A stretch of DNA of 64,000 nucleotides from Pseudomonas sp. Seg1 (GTDB taxonomy: Bacteria > Pseudomonadota > Gammaproteobacteria > Pseudomonadales > Pseudomonadaceae): positions 2,358,001 through 2,422,000 of the forward strand of contig NZ_AP021903.1 of NCBI RefSeq assembly GCF_018326005.1, read 5' to 3'. Of the stretch, positions 8,215-17,176 are shown piece after piece. Under the pieces are notes generated by a model. That model was not told the origin of the DNA. It worked only from the letters and a program-made list of their open reading frames with translations, and did not search any database. A program made the position numbers and the translations under genes. Positions within the stretch are counted from its first letter, which is position 1. The number at the start of each line of letters is the position of its first letter.

Positions 8215-9003
8215 ATGGAATTCGAAGAGCGCCACCCGCTGTGCAGCACGATGCGCGCACGGGTGCTGGAAGAGTTGGCGCGCATAGAACGCGAGCGCAA
8301 CGTTACGGTGTTGTATGCCTGTGAGTCTGGAAGTCGGGCCTGGGGCTTTGCCTCGACCGACAGTGATTACGACGTACGGTTTGTGTACGTGGAGAAGCCT
8401 GACTGGTTTGTTCAGGTCGACACACCGCGAGACGTGATCGAGCGACCGCTGGACGACGAACTCGACGTCAGTGGCTGGGAGCTGCGCAAGACCCTCGGGT
8501 TGCTGCGCAAGTCCAATCCGACGCTGCTGGAGTGGCTCGATTCGCCCTTGGTGTATCGCAGCGAAACGGCAGCGGTGGGGCAACTGCGCGAACTGGCGGA
8601 GGCGTTCTATAGCCCGCCGGCCGCCCGTAGCCATTATCTGTCGATGGCAAAGAAGAACTTTCGCGGCTACCTGCAAGGCGAAACCGTGCGGTTCAAAAAG
8701 TACTTCTACGTGCTGCGGCCGCTGCTGGCGGTGCGCTGGATCGATCAGGGCCGCGGCCGGCCACCAATGACCTTCGCCGATCTGCTGACCACGGTCGATG
8801 ATCGCGCATTGCTCGATGAAGTCGACGAACTGCTTGCGCTTAAACGCAATGCCGACGAGAGCGCCTACGGGCCACGGCGTCCGGCGCTGCACGGGTTCAT
8901 CGCTGCTGAGCTTGAGCGCGAAGTGCCTGCATTAAAAAGAACTCAGGAAAACTCGCGACGGCTGGATCAGTACCTCAGGGATACCGTCGGGCTGTACGCA
9001 TAA
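8215..9003 (+). CDS. RtcB-linked nucleotidyltransferase (Pol-beta fold, COG3541/RlaP type)
   Basis: The 262-residue product has the polymerase-beta type nucleotidyltransferase signature GSRAWGFASTDSDYDVRF near residue 38, with the two metal-binding Asp residues in SDYD. This family (COG3541, also called RlaP) is repeatedly found beside RtcB and RNA ligases and is thought to modify RNA ends during repair; its exact reaction is not known to me. The start at 8215 is 14 bases after the rtcB stop and is served by AAGGAA. An overlapping ATG at 8210 is in another frame. Only 8 bases separate it from rtcA. Confidence 0.88.
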   Translation: MEFEERHPLCSTMRARVLEELARIERERNVTVLYACESGSRAWGFASTDSDYDVRFVYVEKPDWFVQVDTPRDVIERPLDDELDVSGWELRKTLGLLRKSNPTLLEWLDSPLVYRSETAAVGQLRELAEAFYSPPAARSHYLSMAKKNFRGYLQGETVRFKKYFYVLRPLLAVRWIDQGRGRPPMTFADLLTTVDDRALLDEVDELLALKRNADESAYGPRRPALHGFIAAELEREVPALKRTQENSRRLDQYLRDTVGLYA

Positions 9004-9011
9004 GGATCGCA

Positions 9012-10037
9012 ATGAAACAGGAAGTGATTGAACTGGACGGCGCCATCGGTGGCGGCCAGGTGTTACGCAGTGCCTTGAGCCTGTCGATGGTGACAGGTCG
9101 GGCGTTTCGCATTAAGCAGATTCGCGCCAGACGCAGCCGTCCGGGACTGTTGCGTCAGCATTTGACGGCGGTGCTGGCGGCGGCCGAGGTGTGTGGCGCC
9201 AAGACCCTGGGTGCGGAGTTGGGTTCGCAGGCATTGAGTTTCGAGCCGGGAGCGATTCGCGGTGGCGATTACCAATTCGCGATTGGTACGGCTGGCAGTT
9301 GCACGCTGGTGTTGCAGACGCTGTTGCCTGCGTTGTTGCGCGCACCCGAGGCGAGTCGGGTGCGGATCAGCGGCGGTACTCATAATCCGCTGGCACCGCC
9401 GACGGATTTCCTGACCCGCAGTTGGTTGCCATTGCTGCGGCGCATGGGCGCCAACATTGAGCTGGATCTGCTGCGACACGGTTTTGTACCGGCAGGGGGC
9501 GGTGAGATCGAAGCAAGGGTGCAGCCGTCAGCGCTTGTCCGAATGGACTTGTCTGAGCGTGGTGCGGCCATTTCGTCCCAGGCTTCGGCGCTGACGGCAG
9601 GGCTTGCACCGGTTGTCGCCGAGCGTGAGCTTGATCGAGTGTCCAAGCGTTTGAGTCTGCCGGCGGACGCATTGCAGCAGGTCACGCTCGATCCGGCGCG
9701 TGGGCCGGGCAACGTGCTGTTGCTGGAATACGCATTTGAGCATGTCACTGAAGTGTTCAGCGCATTTGGTCAGGTTTCACTCCGCGCGGAGAAGGTCGCA
9801 GACGCGGCGATCAACCAGGCGGCGGACTGGTTGCACAGCGGTGCGGCGGTGGCCGAACACCTCGCTGATCAATTGTTGTTGCCGATGGCGCTGGCCGGTG
9901 GTGGATCGTTTACCACGCCGCGCATGACCGAGCATCTGCACAGCAACATCGCCGTCATCGAGCAGTTTTTGCCGATCAGCGTCGAATGTCGGGAGGAGGG
10001 GCCAGATCGTTTAAGGGTTGAGGTCAGTGCGATCTGA
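9012..10037 (+). CDS. rtcA: RtcA RNA 3'-terminal phosphate cyclase
   Basis: RtcA converts RNA 3'-phosphate to 2',3'-cyclic phosphate with ATP, making substrates for ligation. The 341-residue protein shows family motifs: LDGAIGGGQVLRSALSLS at the N-terminus, GTAGSCTLVLQTLLPALL near residue 95, and EHLADQLLLPMALAGGGSF near 290, which includes the His that accepts AMP. The start at 9012 follows AAGGATCGCA. This is the last gene of the operon, ending just before a strong terminator. Confidence 0.95.
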   Translation: MKQEVIELDGAIGGGQVLRSALSLSMVTGRAFRIKQIRARRSRPGLLRQHLTAVLAAAEVCGAKTLGAELGSQALSFEPGAIRGGDYQFAIGTAGSCTLVLQTLLPALLRAPEASRVRISGGTHNPLAPPTDFLTRSWLPLLRRMGANIELDLLRHGFVPAGGGEIEARVQPSALVRMDLSERGAAISSQASALTAGLAPVVAERELDRVSKRLSLPADALQQVTLDPARGPGNVLLLEYAFEHVTEVFSAFGQVSLRAEKVADAAINQAADWLHSGAAVAEHLADQLLLPMALAGGGSFTTPRMTEHLHSNIAVIEQFLPISVECREEGPDRLRVEVSAI

Positions 10038-10047
10038 CAAATGCAAC

Positions 10048-10090
10048 GGGACAGCGGGATTTCATCATGACATCGCGCTGTCCCTTTTTT
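10048..10090 (+). terminator. rho-independent terminator of the RNA-repair operon
   Basis: GGGACAGCG (10048-10056) and CGCTGTCCC (10076-10084) form a perfect nine-pair stem followed directly by a T-run. It starts 10 bases after the rtcA stop codon. Confidence 0.9.
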
Positions 10091-10186
10091 TGTAGCCGAA
10101 TATTGCCAAAAAGCGGCAAATTGCTGGCCCCCGAGTGACTGCTTCGTCGGCAAAATCGCCTTTTTTCAAAAGGTTAGGTTGGCTAT

Positions 10187-10516
10187 ATGCGGACGATTGT
10201 CATAGCCGTTGCAACGCTTTCCCTGGCTGTTCTTGCCTCGGGAGTCCAGGCAAAAGAGTTAAGCAAAAGCCATCGCTTTGCCTGTGCCTGGGGATCGGAT
10301 ATTGCCGCCGGCGCGCAACAATCCAAGCTGTCAGGGATATCTTTGTATGGCGCGCGTAAACAATTGCAGGTGCGCAAATTCCAGCAACCGTGGATGCGCA
10401 TGACCGCCATGGGCATTACCGAGCAGACCTACAACAGCGCTTCGAAGCTCAAACCGGCGGCAGTCAAGCAGACCTATTACGAGCAATGCGTCAGACACGA
10501 ATTGGCCCAGCGCTGA
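10187..10516 (+). CDS. small secreted protein (109 aa)
   Basis: The product begins MRTIVIAVATLSLAVLASGVQA, a typical Sec signal peptide with cleavage after VQA. The mature protein of about 87 residues contains two Cys (FACAWG and EQCVRH) that could form a disulfide, and no motif that I know. The ATG at 10187 is preceded by AAGGTTAGG. It is a single-gene unit with its own terminator directly downstream. Periplasmic location is likely; function is unknown. Confidence 0.65.
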   Translation: MRTIVIAVATLSLAVLASGVQAKELSKSHRFACAWGSDIAAGAQQSKLSGISLYGARKQLQVRKFQQPWMRMTAMGITEQTYNSASKLKPAAVKQTYYEQCVRHELAQR

Positions 10517-10518
10517 AC

Positions 10519-10550
10519 AAAAAGCCCAACCTGAACCGGTTGGGCTTTTT
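10519..10550 (+). terminator. bidirectional hairpin terminator
   Basis: AAAAAGCCCAACC (10519-10531) pairs with GGTTGGGCTTTTT (10538-10550) around a six-base loop. It serves the secreted protein gene on the plus strand and, with its A-run, could also serve the convergent VOC gene. Confidence 0.85.
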
Positions 10551-10572
10551 CATGCCTGACGAACCGCCAGCG

Positions 10573-10986
10573 TTATTTTTCACTTTCGCAATTGACCATC
10601 CACGACACGCCAAAACGATCTACCAGCATGCCGAAGCGTGCGGCCCAGAAGGTTGCTTCCAGTGGCATGTCGACGCGCCCGTCCTTGGCCAATGCGTTAA
10701 ATACCCGTTCGGCTTCAGCGATGCTGTCGACATTCAGTGAAATCGAGCATCCGCTCATGCCCTGAGTCGGCCGGTCGGGCGTAGTGTCCGAGGCCATGAT
10801 CGACTGATCGCCGACTTGCAGTGACGTGTGAATGATCAGATGGTGATGCTCTTTCGGCACATGCTCGGCGGCCGGCGTTTCGCCGAAGGTCATCATGGCC
10901 TCAAGTTTCCCTTGCAAGGCTTGCTCGTAGAACGTGAAGGCTTCGCGGCAGTCGCCGTTGAAGATCAGGTACGGGTTGATTCTCAT
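10573..10986 (-). CDS. VOC-superfamily protein (PhnB-like)
   Basis: The 137-residue protein starts MRINPYLIFNGDCREAFTFY, the standard opening of PhnB-like members of the vicinal oxygen chelate superfamily (glyoxalase/bleomycin-resistance fold). Typical elements follow: HLIIHTSLQVGDQSIMASD in the middle and FWAARFGMLVDRFGVSW near the end. No substrate can be deduced; many such proteins are uncharacterised. The start at 10986 fits the family. An upstream extension of the same frame to 11154 is not conserved-looking and was not used. Confidence 0.85.
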   Translation of the reverse strand: MRINPYLIFNGDCREAFTFYEQALQGKLEAMMTFGETPAAEHVPKEHHHLIIHTSLQVGDQSIMASDTTPDRPTQGMSGCSISLNVDSIAEAERVFNALAKDGRVDMPLEATFWAARFGMLVDRFGVSWMVNCESEK

Positions 10987-11150
10987 GTCTCTGCTCCCAG
11001 TGGTCAGACGCGGAGAGTGGCGACCGTTCGCCGGGTTCCGCGATGGGCGGTGAAAACGTAGCAGAGCGTTGGACGCCGGGAAGTGCGAAGTCTTCCAGAC
11101 GTTTTTCTCATGAAAAGTGCACGTCTTAGCACGGCGCAGTGTTCTGACAT

Positions 11151-11744
11151 TCAATCGACAATAAAGCGTTCGTCTTCATCACTCAGACATATCGTCAATT
11201 GATGTCCATCCTTGTCGAATGCACAGTTGGGCAATGAAAGCTGCATTGCGATCCGGATGGGCGCACCGATAAACACAATGGCGATCAGGGTGGCTACGAT
11301 GGCTTTGCCGATCAATACAGGACGAGACCCAAGGCGGTTGTTCCTGAGCCGCGAACGCAGAAACAGGCCAAGGGCAAGGAGAGCAGCGCCGATGAACATT
11401 GTGCTGCCGATTTCATGCGGGGTGATGCTGTAGATCTGCTGCTCTGCGTCGTTCGGATAATTGATCAGCCACCAGGTGCCGATGCCCAGTGGCAAAAGTC
11501 CTGCGGCGATACAGGCAGGTATCGACCCGGGCAAGCGCAGTAACAGACTCAACAGCAGGACCCCTGTGGTCAGCATCCACGCGGAGGCAAACAGGGGACC
11601 GTTCATGCCACCCATGAAAGTGCCGCCGACATCTCTGGGGGAGATCAGGTACACGTCATAAAAGGCGATGTGCAGTGTCAGTGCGAGTACAGCTAGCCAG
11701 GAGACAGGGTAGTAAAACCAGAAGAAATTGGCGCGGGATAACAC
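11151..11744 (-). CDS. polytopic membrane protein (197 aa), unknown
   Basis: I chose the GTG at 11744 because AAAAGGA lies six bases before it on the minus strand. The frame stays open up to an ATG at 11831, which would add 29 non-hydrophobic residues. The product has about five hydrophobic segments (for example SWLAVLALTLHIAFY, AWMLTTGVLLLSLLLR, ACIAAGLLPLGIGTWW, STMFIGAALLALGLF, AIVATLIAIVFIG) and a short polar C-terminus with two Cys (LPNCAFDKDG and TICLSDEDE). I recognise no family. It diverges from the ABC exporter gene and its start region may share a promoter zone with it. Confidence 0.65.
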   Translation of the reverse strand: MLSRANFFWFYYPVSWLAVLALTLHIAFYDVYLISPRDVGGTFMGGMNGPLFASAWMLTTGVLLLSLLLRLPGSIPACIAAGLLPLGIGTWWLINYPNDAEQQIYSITPHEIGSTMFIGAALLALGLFLRSRLRNNRLGSRPVLIGKAIVATLIAIVFIGAPIRIAMQLSLPNCAFDKDGHQLTICLSDEDERFIVD

Positions 11745-11866
11745 ACTCAGTCCTTTTCGTGGTGTTCGGGCGCGGCAGTATGCCGAGGAATACCCGACAC
11801 TGGAAATCCAATCGCGGCGCTGGAGTACCATGGCGCACTCTCTTCCTCTGCCGAGCCCAATGCCCT

Positions 11867-13678
11867 ATGCCTGTTCTATCGCGCTTCACGTCATTGCTCG
11901 ACCAGGGACAGCGGGCCTTGCGACTGGTTTGGGGCACGTCGCGCGGCTTGTTCCTGGGGCTGGTACTGGCGACGTTGTTTGCCGGACTGCTGCCGGCGCT
12001 GGCGGCATGGCTGGGGCAACGGATTGTCGATGCGGTGGTCGCGGCGATGCAGCTGCACGCGCAGCACGGTACGGCGCCATTGTGGCCGGTGTTGCGTTAT
12101 GTGTTGCTGGAGGCCGGGGTGTTGGCGTTGCTGTCCGGAACACAACGGGCGCTGTCCGTGCAGCAGTCGCTCTTGCGGGTGCAACTGGGGCAGAAGGTCA
12201 ACACGCTGATTCTGGAGAAAGCACAGACCCTGTCGCTGGTGCAATTCGAGAACTCCGAGTTCTACGACAAACTGGTGCGTGTGCGTCGCGAAGCCTCGAC
12301 CCGGCCGCTGGCGTTGGTCATGAAATCGCTGGGGCTGATCCAGAACCTGATCATGCTGATCAGTTTCGGCGTGCTGCTGGTGCACTTTTCGCCGTGGGCG
12401 CTGGTGTTGCTGGTGGTCGGCGCGTTGCCGGTGTTCTTCGCCGAGGCGCATTTTTCCGGTGACGCTTTTCGTCTGTTCACCCGGCGTGCGCCGGAAAGTC
12501 GCCAGCAGAATTACATCGAAACCCTGCTGTCCCACGAGGCCTACATCAAAGAGGTCAAGCTGTTCGGTTTCGCGCCGCTGTTGTTGCAACGCTATCGCGA
12601 CACGTTCGCCAGGCTCTATGCCGAAGACCGCCGATTGACCTTGCGCCGCGATGGCTGGGGCTTCGGCCTCGGATTGCTGGGTACAGCGGCGTTTTACCTG
12701 GCCTATGCCTGGGTGGTGATCGATGCTGTGCATGGCAATATCAGCCTGGGCCAGATGACCATGTACCTGGTGCTGTTCAAGCAAGGGCAGGGCGCAGTCA
12801 GTAGCAGTCTGAGCGCGATCAGTGGGTTGTACGAAGATGGCCTGTACCTGACGAGTCTTTACGAATACCTGGCCGAACCGGTACTCGCCGACACCGGTCA
12901 TCTGACCGTCGGCGCGCAACCGGGCGATGGTTTGCGCTTCGAGAACGTCGGTTTCCGTTACCCCGGTGCGAGTCGCGCGGCACTGCAAGGCATCGACCTG
13001 CATCTGGTGCCGGGGAAAAGCATGGCGCTGGTGGGGGAGAACGGCTCCGGCAAGACCACGCTGATCAAGTTGCTGACCCGGCTCTACCGTCCGGATCAAG
13101 GGCGGATTCTGCTCGATGGCAGTGACTTGCAGGATTGGGAGGAAACCACGTTGCGTCAGCGCATCGGGGTGATTTTCCAGGATTACATCCGCTATCAATT
13201 CAGCGTCGGGGAAAACATCGGCGTCGGCGATACGCTGGCGTTCAACGATCAGCAACGCTGGAAGGACGCCGCTGCCGAAGGCATGGCCGCGCCCTTTATC
13301 GAAGGCCTCGATCAGGGTTACGCAACGCAATTGGGGCGCTGGTTTGCCGGTGGTCAGGAGCTGTCTGGCGGCCAATGGCAGAAGATTGCCTTGTCCCGGG
13401 CCTACATGCGTCGTGATGCCGACATCCTGATTCTTGATGAACCGACCTCAGCCCTCGATCCGGCGGCAGAGGCGGCGGTGTTCGAGCATTTCAGTCAACA
13501 CACCGAAGGGCGCATGACCTTGCTGATCTCTCACCGGTTTTCCAGCGTGCGCAATGCCGACCACATCATCGTGCTGGAACAGGGGCGGATTCTGGAGCAG
13601 GGCGATCATGACGAGCTGATCGCCTGTGCCGGGCATTACGCGCAACTGTTCGATTTGCAGGCTCGCGGCTACCGTTAG
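11867..13678 (+). CDS. ABC exporter, fused permease and ATPase
   Basis: The 603-residue half-transporter has an N-terminal membrane domain (residues about 20-330, beginning GLFLGLVLATLFAGLLPALA) and a C-terminal nucleotide-binding domain. The domain has Walker A GENGSGKT near 390, the ABC signature LSGGQWQK near 498, Walker B ILILDEPTSALD near 520 and the switch His in ISHRFSS. It should work as a homodimer exporting an unknown substrate. The frame is open far upstream, but ATG 11867 (MPVLSRFTSLLDQG) begins where the family similarity begins. It converges with the following hydrolase gene, overlapping it by four bases. Confidence 0.85.
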   Translation: MPVLSRFTSLLDQGQRALRLVWGTSRGLFLGLVLATLFAGLLPALAAWLGQRIVDAVVAAMQLHAQHGTAPLWPVLRYVLLEAGVLALLSGTQRALSVQQSLLRVQLGQKVNTLILEKAQTLSLVQFENSEFYDKLVRVRREASTRPLALVMKSLGLIQNLIMLISFGVLLVHFSPWALVLLVVGALPVFFAEAHFSGDAFRLFTRRAPESRQQNYIETLLSHEAYIKEVKLFGFAPLLLQRYRDTFARLYAEDRRLTLRRDGWGFGLGLLGTAAFYLAYAWVVIDAVHGNISLGQMTMYLVLFKQGQGAVSSSLSAISGLYEDGLYLTSLYEYLAEPVLADTGHLTVGAQPGDGLRFENVGFRYPGASRAALQGIDLHLVPGKSMALVGENGSGKTTLIKLLTRLYRPDQGRILLDGSDLQDWEETTLRQRIGVIFQDYIRYQFSVGENIGVGDTLAFNDQQRWKDAAAEGMAAPFIEGLDQGYATQLGRWFAGGQELSGGQWQKIALSRAYMRRDADILILDEPTSALDPAAEAAVFEHFSQHTEGRMTLLISHRFSSVRNADHIIVLEQGRILEQGDHDELIACAGHYAQLFDLQARGYR

Positions 13679-14604
13679 GAGTCCTGCGCACTGCGCAGCA
13701 TGGCCGGCCCGGCTACACGCGGCGCCGGTTTACTCTGCATCAATGCATCGATCGCCTTGCGATAATTCTGCCCACCCAGTGCCATGCTGTTGTTGTGCGT
13801 GGCACCCGGTACCAGCAACAGTCGCTTGGGTTGTTGCGCGGCGTTGAACAACTGCTCACTGAAGCGCGACGGCACGAACGCATCGGCCAGACCGTGCACC
13901 ACCAGCAATGGCATATGAATGTCGGCGATTTTGTCGATGGAATCGAATTTCTGCGACAGCAGCCAGCGCACCGGCAGCGAGGTATTGGCGACGGCCGCAG
14001 TCACATCTGCCAGTGAAGTGAATGTGGATTCGATCACCAGCCCGCGCACAGGGAGTGCGGCGTGATCACGGGCAGCATCCTTGCCGAGTTCGGCGGCCAG
14101 ATCGATTGCCACGGCACCGCCCAGAGAGTGGCCGTAGATCAGGCGCTTGTTCGGGTCCGGCTGCAACAGTTTGAAACGCTCCCAGGCGACTCGCGCATCT
14201 TCGTAAACGCTGCTTTCCGAGGGCAGATCACCCTTGCTCTTGCCGAACCCACGGTAATCGATGGCCAGCACCGAATAACCCGCCGCGCGCAATTGCTCGA
14301 TACGGAACAATTGCCCGGTGAGGTTCCAGCGCACACCGTGCAGATAAAGAATCGCCGGGGCATTGGCTTTTTCCGCAGGCCACCACCAAGCGTGGATGTT
14401 CTGCCCGGCTTTGAAACTCTTCGGTTGCAGATCGAGTTCCTGCACGCTGCCCGGCAAACCGTGGTACCAACCTGCCGTACCGGGCTCGATGCGAAACAGC
14501 AATTTGCGCTCGGCATGTTCCAGCACGGCACAGCTCGTCGGCACACCGATAATCAATGCGGCCATGCAGGCGAACGCCAGGCGGCGACGGCGCAGTCGAG
14601 TCAT
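13675..14604 (-). CDS. alpha/beta hydrolase, membrane-anchored or lipoprotein
   Basis: The protein has the alpha/beta hydrolase fold elements LYLHGVRWNL (oxyanion region), YRGFGKSKG, the nucleophile elbow GHSLGG, and the late acid and base positions in VVHGLADAFVP and GATHNNS. This resembles the YfhR/ABHD13-type serine hydrolases. The N-terminus MTRLRRRRLAFACMAALIIG is positively charged then hydrophobic and ends in VPTSC, a possible lipobox, so it may be anchored in the envelope. The start is uncertain: 14604 gives 309 residues, while a GTG at 14631 would add nine. Substrate unknown. Confidence 0.8.
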   Translation of the reverse strand: MTRLRRRRLAFACMAALIIGVPTSCAVLEHAERKLLFRIEPGTAGWYHGLPGSVQELDLQPKSFKAGQNIHAWWWPAEKANAPAILYLHGVRWNLTGQLFRIEQLRAAGYSVLAIDYRGFGKSKGDLPSESSVYEDARVAWERFKLLQPDPNKRLIYGHSLGGAVAIDLAAELGKDAARDHAALPVRGLVIESTFTSLADVTAAVANTSLPVRWLLSQKFDSIDKIADIHMPLLVVHGLADAFVPSRFSEQLFNAAQQPKRLLLVPGATHNNSMALGGQNYRKAIDALMQSKPAPRVAGPAMLRSAQDS

Positions 14605-14731
14605 AAAGGAAAGGAACATTAAACGTTTCACCGCAGCGCAGACAAAGAAGGCTTTTTACCAGATGACTCGGTCTGCGCGCGATATTTTCGACCACCGTGC
14701 GAGGTCAACAATTACAAAATGCTGCGCCGGT

Positions 14732-15730
14732 TCAGTTCACCTGTAGGACGATCTTGCCGATATGGTCACCGGCTTCCATGTGCGCATGCCCCTGAGCTGC
14801 GTCGGTGAGTGCGTAGACTTTGTCGATCATCGGCAGGCAGCGCCCAGCGTTCAGCGCCGGCCAGACGTGTTCGCGCAGCTGATCGGCGATGGCGGATTTC
14901 TCCGCCGTGGTGCGTGCACGCAATAGCGATCCGGTCACCACCGCGCGTTTGCCGAGGATCGCCAGTAGATCGACATCGTTGGCCCGGGCGCCGCCGAGGA
15001 AACCGAGCATGACCACGCGCCCGTCCATCGCCAAGGCGCTGACATTGCCGTTGAGGTACGAGCTACCCATGATGTCGAGAACCACATTGACACCCTGGCC
15101 AGCGGTTTTCTCGGCGATCACTTCAGCAAAATTCTGCTCGCGATAGTTGATCGGCTGGCCGCCCAGTTCACTGATTGCTGCGCATTTTTCAGGGCTGCCG
15201 GCGGTGGCGAAGGCTTCGATGCCAAATTCGCGGCAGAGCATCAGCGCCGTAGTGCCGATGCCGCTGGTGCCGCCATGAATGAGTACACGTTGCCCACGGC
15301 TGGCACCGCCGAGGCCAAACAGGTTGGCCCACACGGTAAAGAAGGTTTCCGGGATCGCGGCGGCGTGCACCCAGTCGAGTCCGTCGGGAATCGGTAGCGT
15401 CTGGCCCGCCGGAACGGTGCAGTATTCAGCGTAGCCGCCGCCATTGGTCAGCGCGCAGACTCGATCACCCACAGCAAACTGGCTGACCCCGGCGCCGAGG
15501 GCCACCACTTCGCCGGCCACTTCGAGACCGGGAATCGGGTTCATGCCGGGCTTCATCGGGTATTTTCCGGCGCGCTGCAAGGCGTCCGGCCGGTTGATGC
15601 CGGCTGCGTGTACGCGAATCAGCACTTCACCTTCAGCGGCCACCGGCAGCGGTACGCGTTTGGGTTGCAGGACTTCGGGGCCACCGGGTTCAGTGATTTC
15701 GATGCGGGTCATTTCGTTGGGCAAGGTCAT
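14732..15730 (-). CDS. NAD(P)H quinone oxidoreductase (PIG3-type zinc-less MDR)
   Basis: The 332-residue protein belongs to the medium-chain dehydrogenase/reductase superfamily. It has the N-terminal catalytic part (GINRPDALQRAGKYP, PGLEVAGEVVALGAG) and a nucleotide-binding Rossmann segment VLIHGGTSGIGTTALMLCRE near 150. The zinc-ligand Cys/His set of alcohol dehydrogenases is absent. The sequence TFFTVWANLFGLGGA is typical of the PIG3-like quinone oxidoreductases, which reduce quinones with NADPH. I chose ATG 15730 (MTLPNEMTRIEITEPGG), preceded by AGGAATTGAA. It is separate from the MFS gene upstream, with a REP palindrome between their ends. Confidence 0.9.
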   Translation of the reverse strand: MTLPNEMTRIEITEPGGPEVLQPKRVPLPVAAEGEVLIRVHAAGINRPDALQRAGKYPMKPGMNPIPGLEVAGEVVALGAGVSQFAVGDRVCALTNGGGYAEYCTVPAGQTLPIPDGLDWVHAAAIPETFFTVWANLFGLGGASRGQRVLIHGGTSGIGTTALMLCREFGIEAFATAGSPEKCAAISELGGQPINYREQNFAEVIAEKTAGQGVNVVLDIMGSSYLNGNVSALAMDGRVVMLGFLGGARANDVDLLAILGKRAVVTGSLLRARTTAEKSAIADQLREHVWPALNAGRCLPMIDKVYALTDAAQGHAHMEAGDHIGKIVLQVN

Positions 15731-15790
15731 TTCAATTCCTGCTGATGAAGGTTCTGTAGATGGGAGGTCTGTGCAGTGCAAAAATTCCAG

Positions 15791-17065
15791 TCAATCGGCG
15801 CAACCCTGTGGGAGTGGGCTTGCCCGCGAAGGCGCCTGCACAGCCAACGCAGCGTTGTCAGGCAGGGCGCTTGCGTGAGCAGGCCCACGCCCACCCTGAT
15901 TTGTGCGGTACCAGAGGTTCATCGCCTGCTCCAGCAACAACGCCACCACGATCGCGCCAGCGGCGATCACGAACAGCAACGCGTGATGGCCGCCCGTGGC
16001 ATTGAACACGGCTGAATAGGCAAACCCGGCCAGCGCCTGAAACGTAGCGAACGACACGGTGGCCCGGCTCCAGGCGATCTGCTGGCGATGATGCTCCGGC
16101 ACCAGCTCATGCACACGGGCCAAGGCCAATGGCACGATGCCGGGCGGAAATGAGCCCAGCACCACTGCGAGCACCGCCAGCGCGATGAATGAGTGAGACG
16201 TCGCCAGCAGTCCAAGCGCAATCGCCTGCACCACCAGGACCAGACGAATGCTCGTCCGGGCGCCGAATTTGTCCGCCAGAAAGCCATAACTCACCGGCCC
16301 GACAATCGCCCCCAGGCCATACATCACCCACACCAGCGCGCCGATATGTGCCCCGGCACCGATCCCGCGTGCCACGTAATCCACCAGAAACACCATGGCT
16401 GGCACCAGTCCGGCGGCCATGAAAGCGTATTGAGCGAACAGTAAATACACGCCGGGCGGTGTCGGCTGGACCGCCGCGTTCGATTGAGCGGCCACCGTGT
16501 GCGGCAAGTCAGAAGGCCAGCCAAACCAGCTCAACGCGGTCAGCAGCAAGGACAATGCGCCCAGTCCCAACCAGGTGGCTTGCAGACCCAGACTCAACAG
16601 CGGTGGCACGATGGTCCCCGAGCCGGCGATGCCCAGCCCGATGCCCAGGAAGATCGCGCCGCTGGCCAAACCTTTGCGGGACGCTGGCACGTGGGGCAAC
16701 ACCGTCGCGGCCACCAGCACCATGATCGCGCCACCGGTGATCCCCGACAGCAAGCGCCAGCCGAAGAACCAGCTCACCGACAACGGAAACGCACAGGCAA
16801 AAAAAGCGGCGGTGACGAGCAACATCATCAAGCGCAGGGCGTTTTTGTTGCCGAGTTGGCGTGCGAGCGGCCGACCGAGCAGGGCGCCGATCAGATAGCC
16901 AACCAGATTGGCCGCGCCGAGGTAGACCACGTCGTTGGCGGAGAACCACTGCGCCTGAATCAGTTCGGGAATCAGCGGTGTGTAGGCAAAGCGTGCCAGA
17001 CCAATACTGACCAGGCTGGCGCAAAGTCCGGCGAAGATGGCTAGTGCTGAAGATGACGTACGCAT
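15791..17065 (-). CDS. MFS transporter, YbfB/YjiJ type
   Basis: This 424-residue major facilitator has about 12 hydrophobic helices. The N-terminal motif GLARFAYTPLIPELIQ is typical of the YbfB/YjiJ family, and the loop motif GRPLARQLGNKNALRL lies between helices 2 and 3. Family members are mostly uncharacterised exporters. The final 33 or so residues (from GRGPAHASALPDN on) are encoded by a REP palindrome rather than by family-type sequence, so the original stop was probably lost or displaced by the repeat. It diverges from a LysR gene 111 bases away, its likely regulator. Confidence 0.88.
   Translation of the reverse strand: MRTSSSALAIFAGLCASLVSIGLARFAYTPLIPELIQAQWFSANDVVYLGAANLVGYLIGALLGRPLARQLGNKNALRLMMLLVTAAFFACAFPLSVSWFFGWRLLSGITGGAIMVLVAATVLPHVPASRKGLASGAIFLGIGLGIAGSGTIVPPLLSLGLQATWLGLGALSLLLTALSWFGWPSDLPHTVAAQSNAAVQPTPPGVYLLFAQYAFMAAGLVPAMVFLVDYVARGIGAGAHIGALVWVMYGLGAIVGPVSYGFLADKFGARTSIRLVLVVQAIALGLLATSHSFIALAVLAVVLGSFPPGIVPLALARVHELVPEHHRQQIAWSRATVSFATFQALAGFAYSAVFNATGGHHALLFVIAAGAIVVALLLEQAMNLWYRTNQGGRGPAHASALPDNAALAVQAPSRASPLPQGCAD
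15806..15897. repeat. REP doublet (REPIN) overlapping the MFS gene end
   Basis: CTGTGGGAGTGGGCTTGCCC and, about 50 bases on, GAGCAGGCCCACGCCCACC are inverted REP halves of the Pseudomonas GTGGGAGC family, in diverged form. The element is read through by the 3' end of the MFS transporter frame. Confidence 0.75.
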
Positions 17066-17176
17066 GGGAGCGTTCCTTGGGAAGGTGTATGGCGCTGAGC
17101 ATATCGGCTATCGTTGCTGCTTTAACGCAGCGATTAGGCGGCGCAGTGATGCATATTTGCATCGGTAGGGGGCGGT

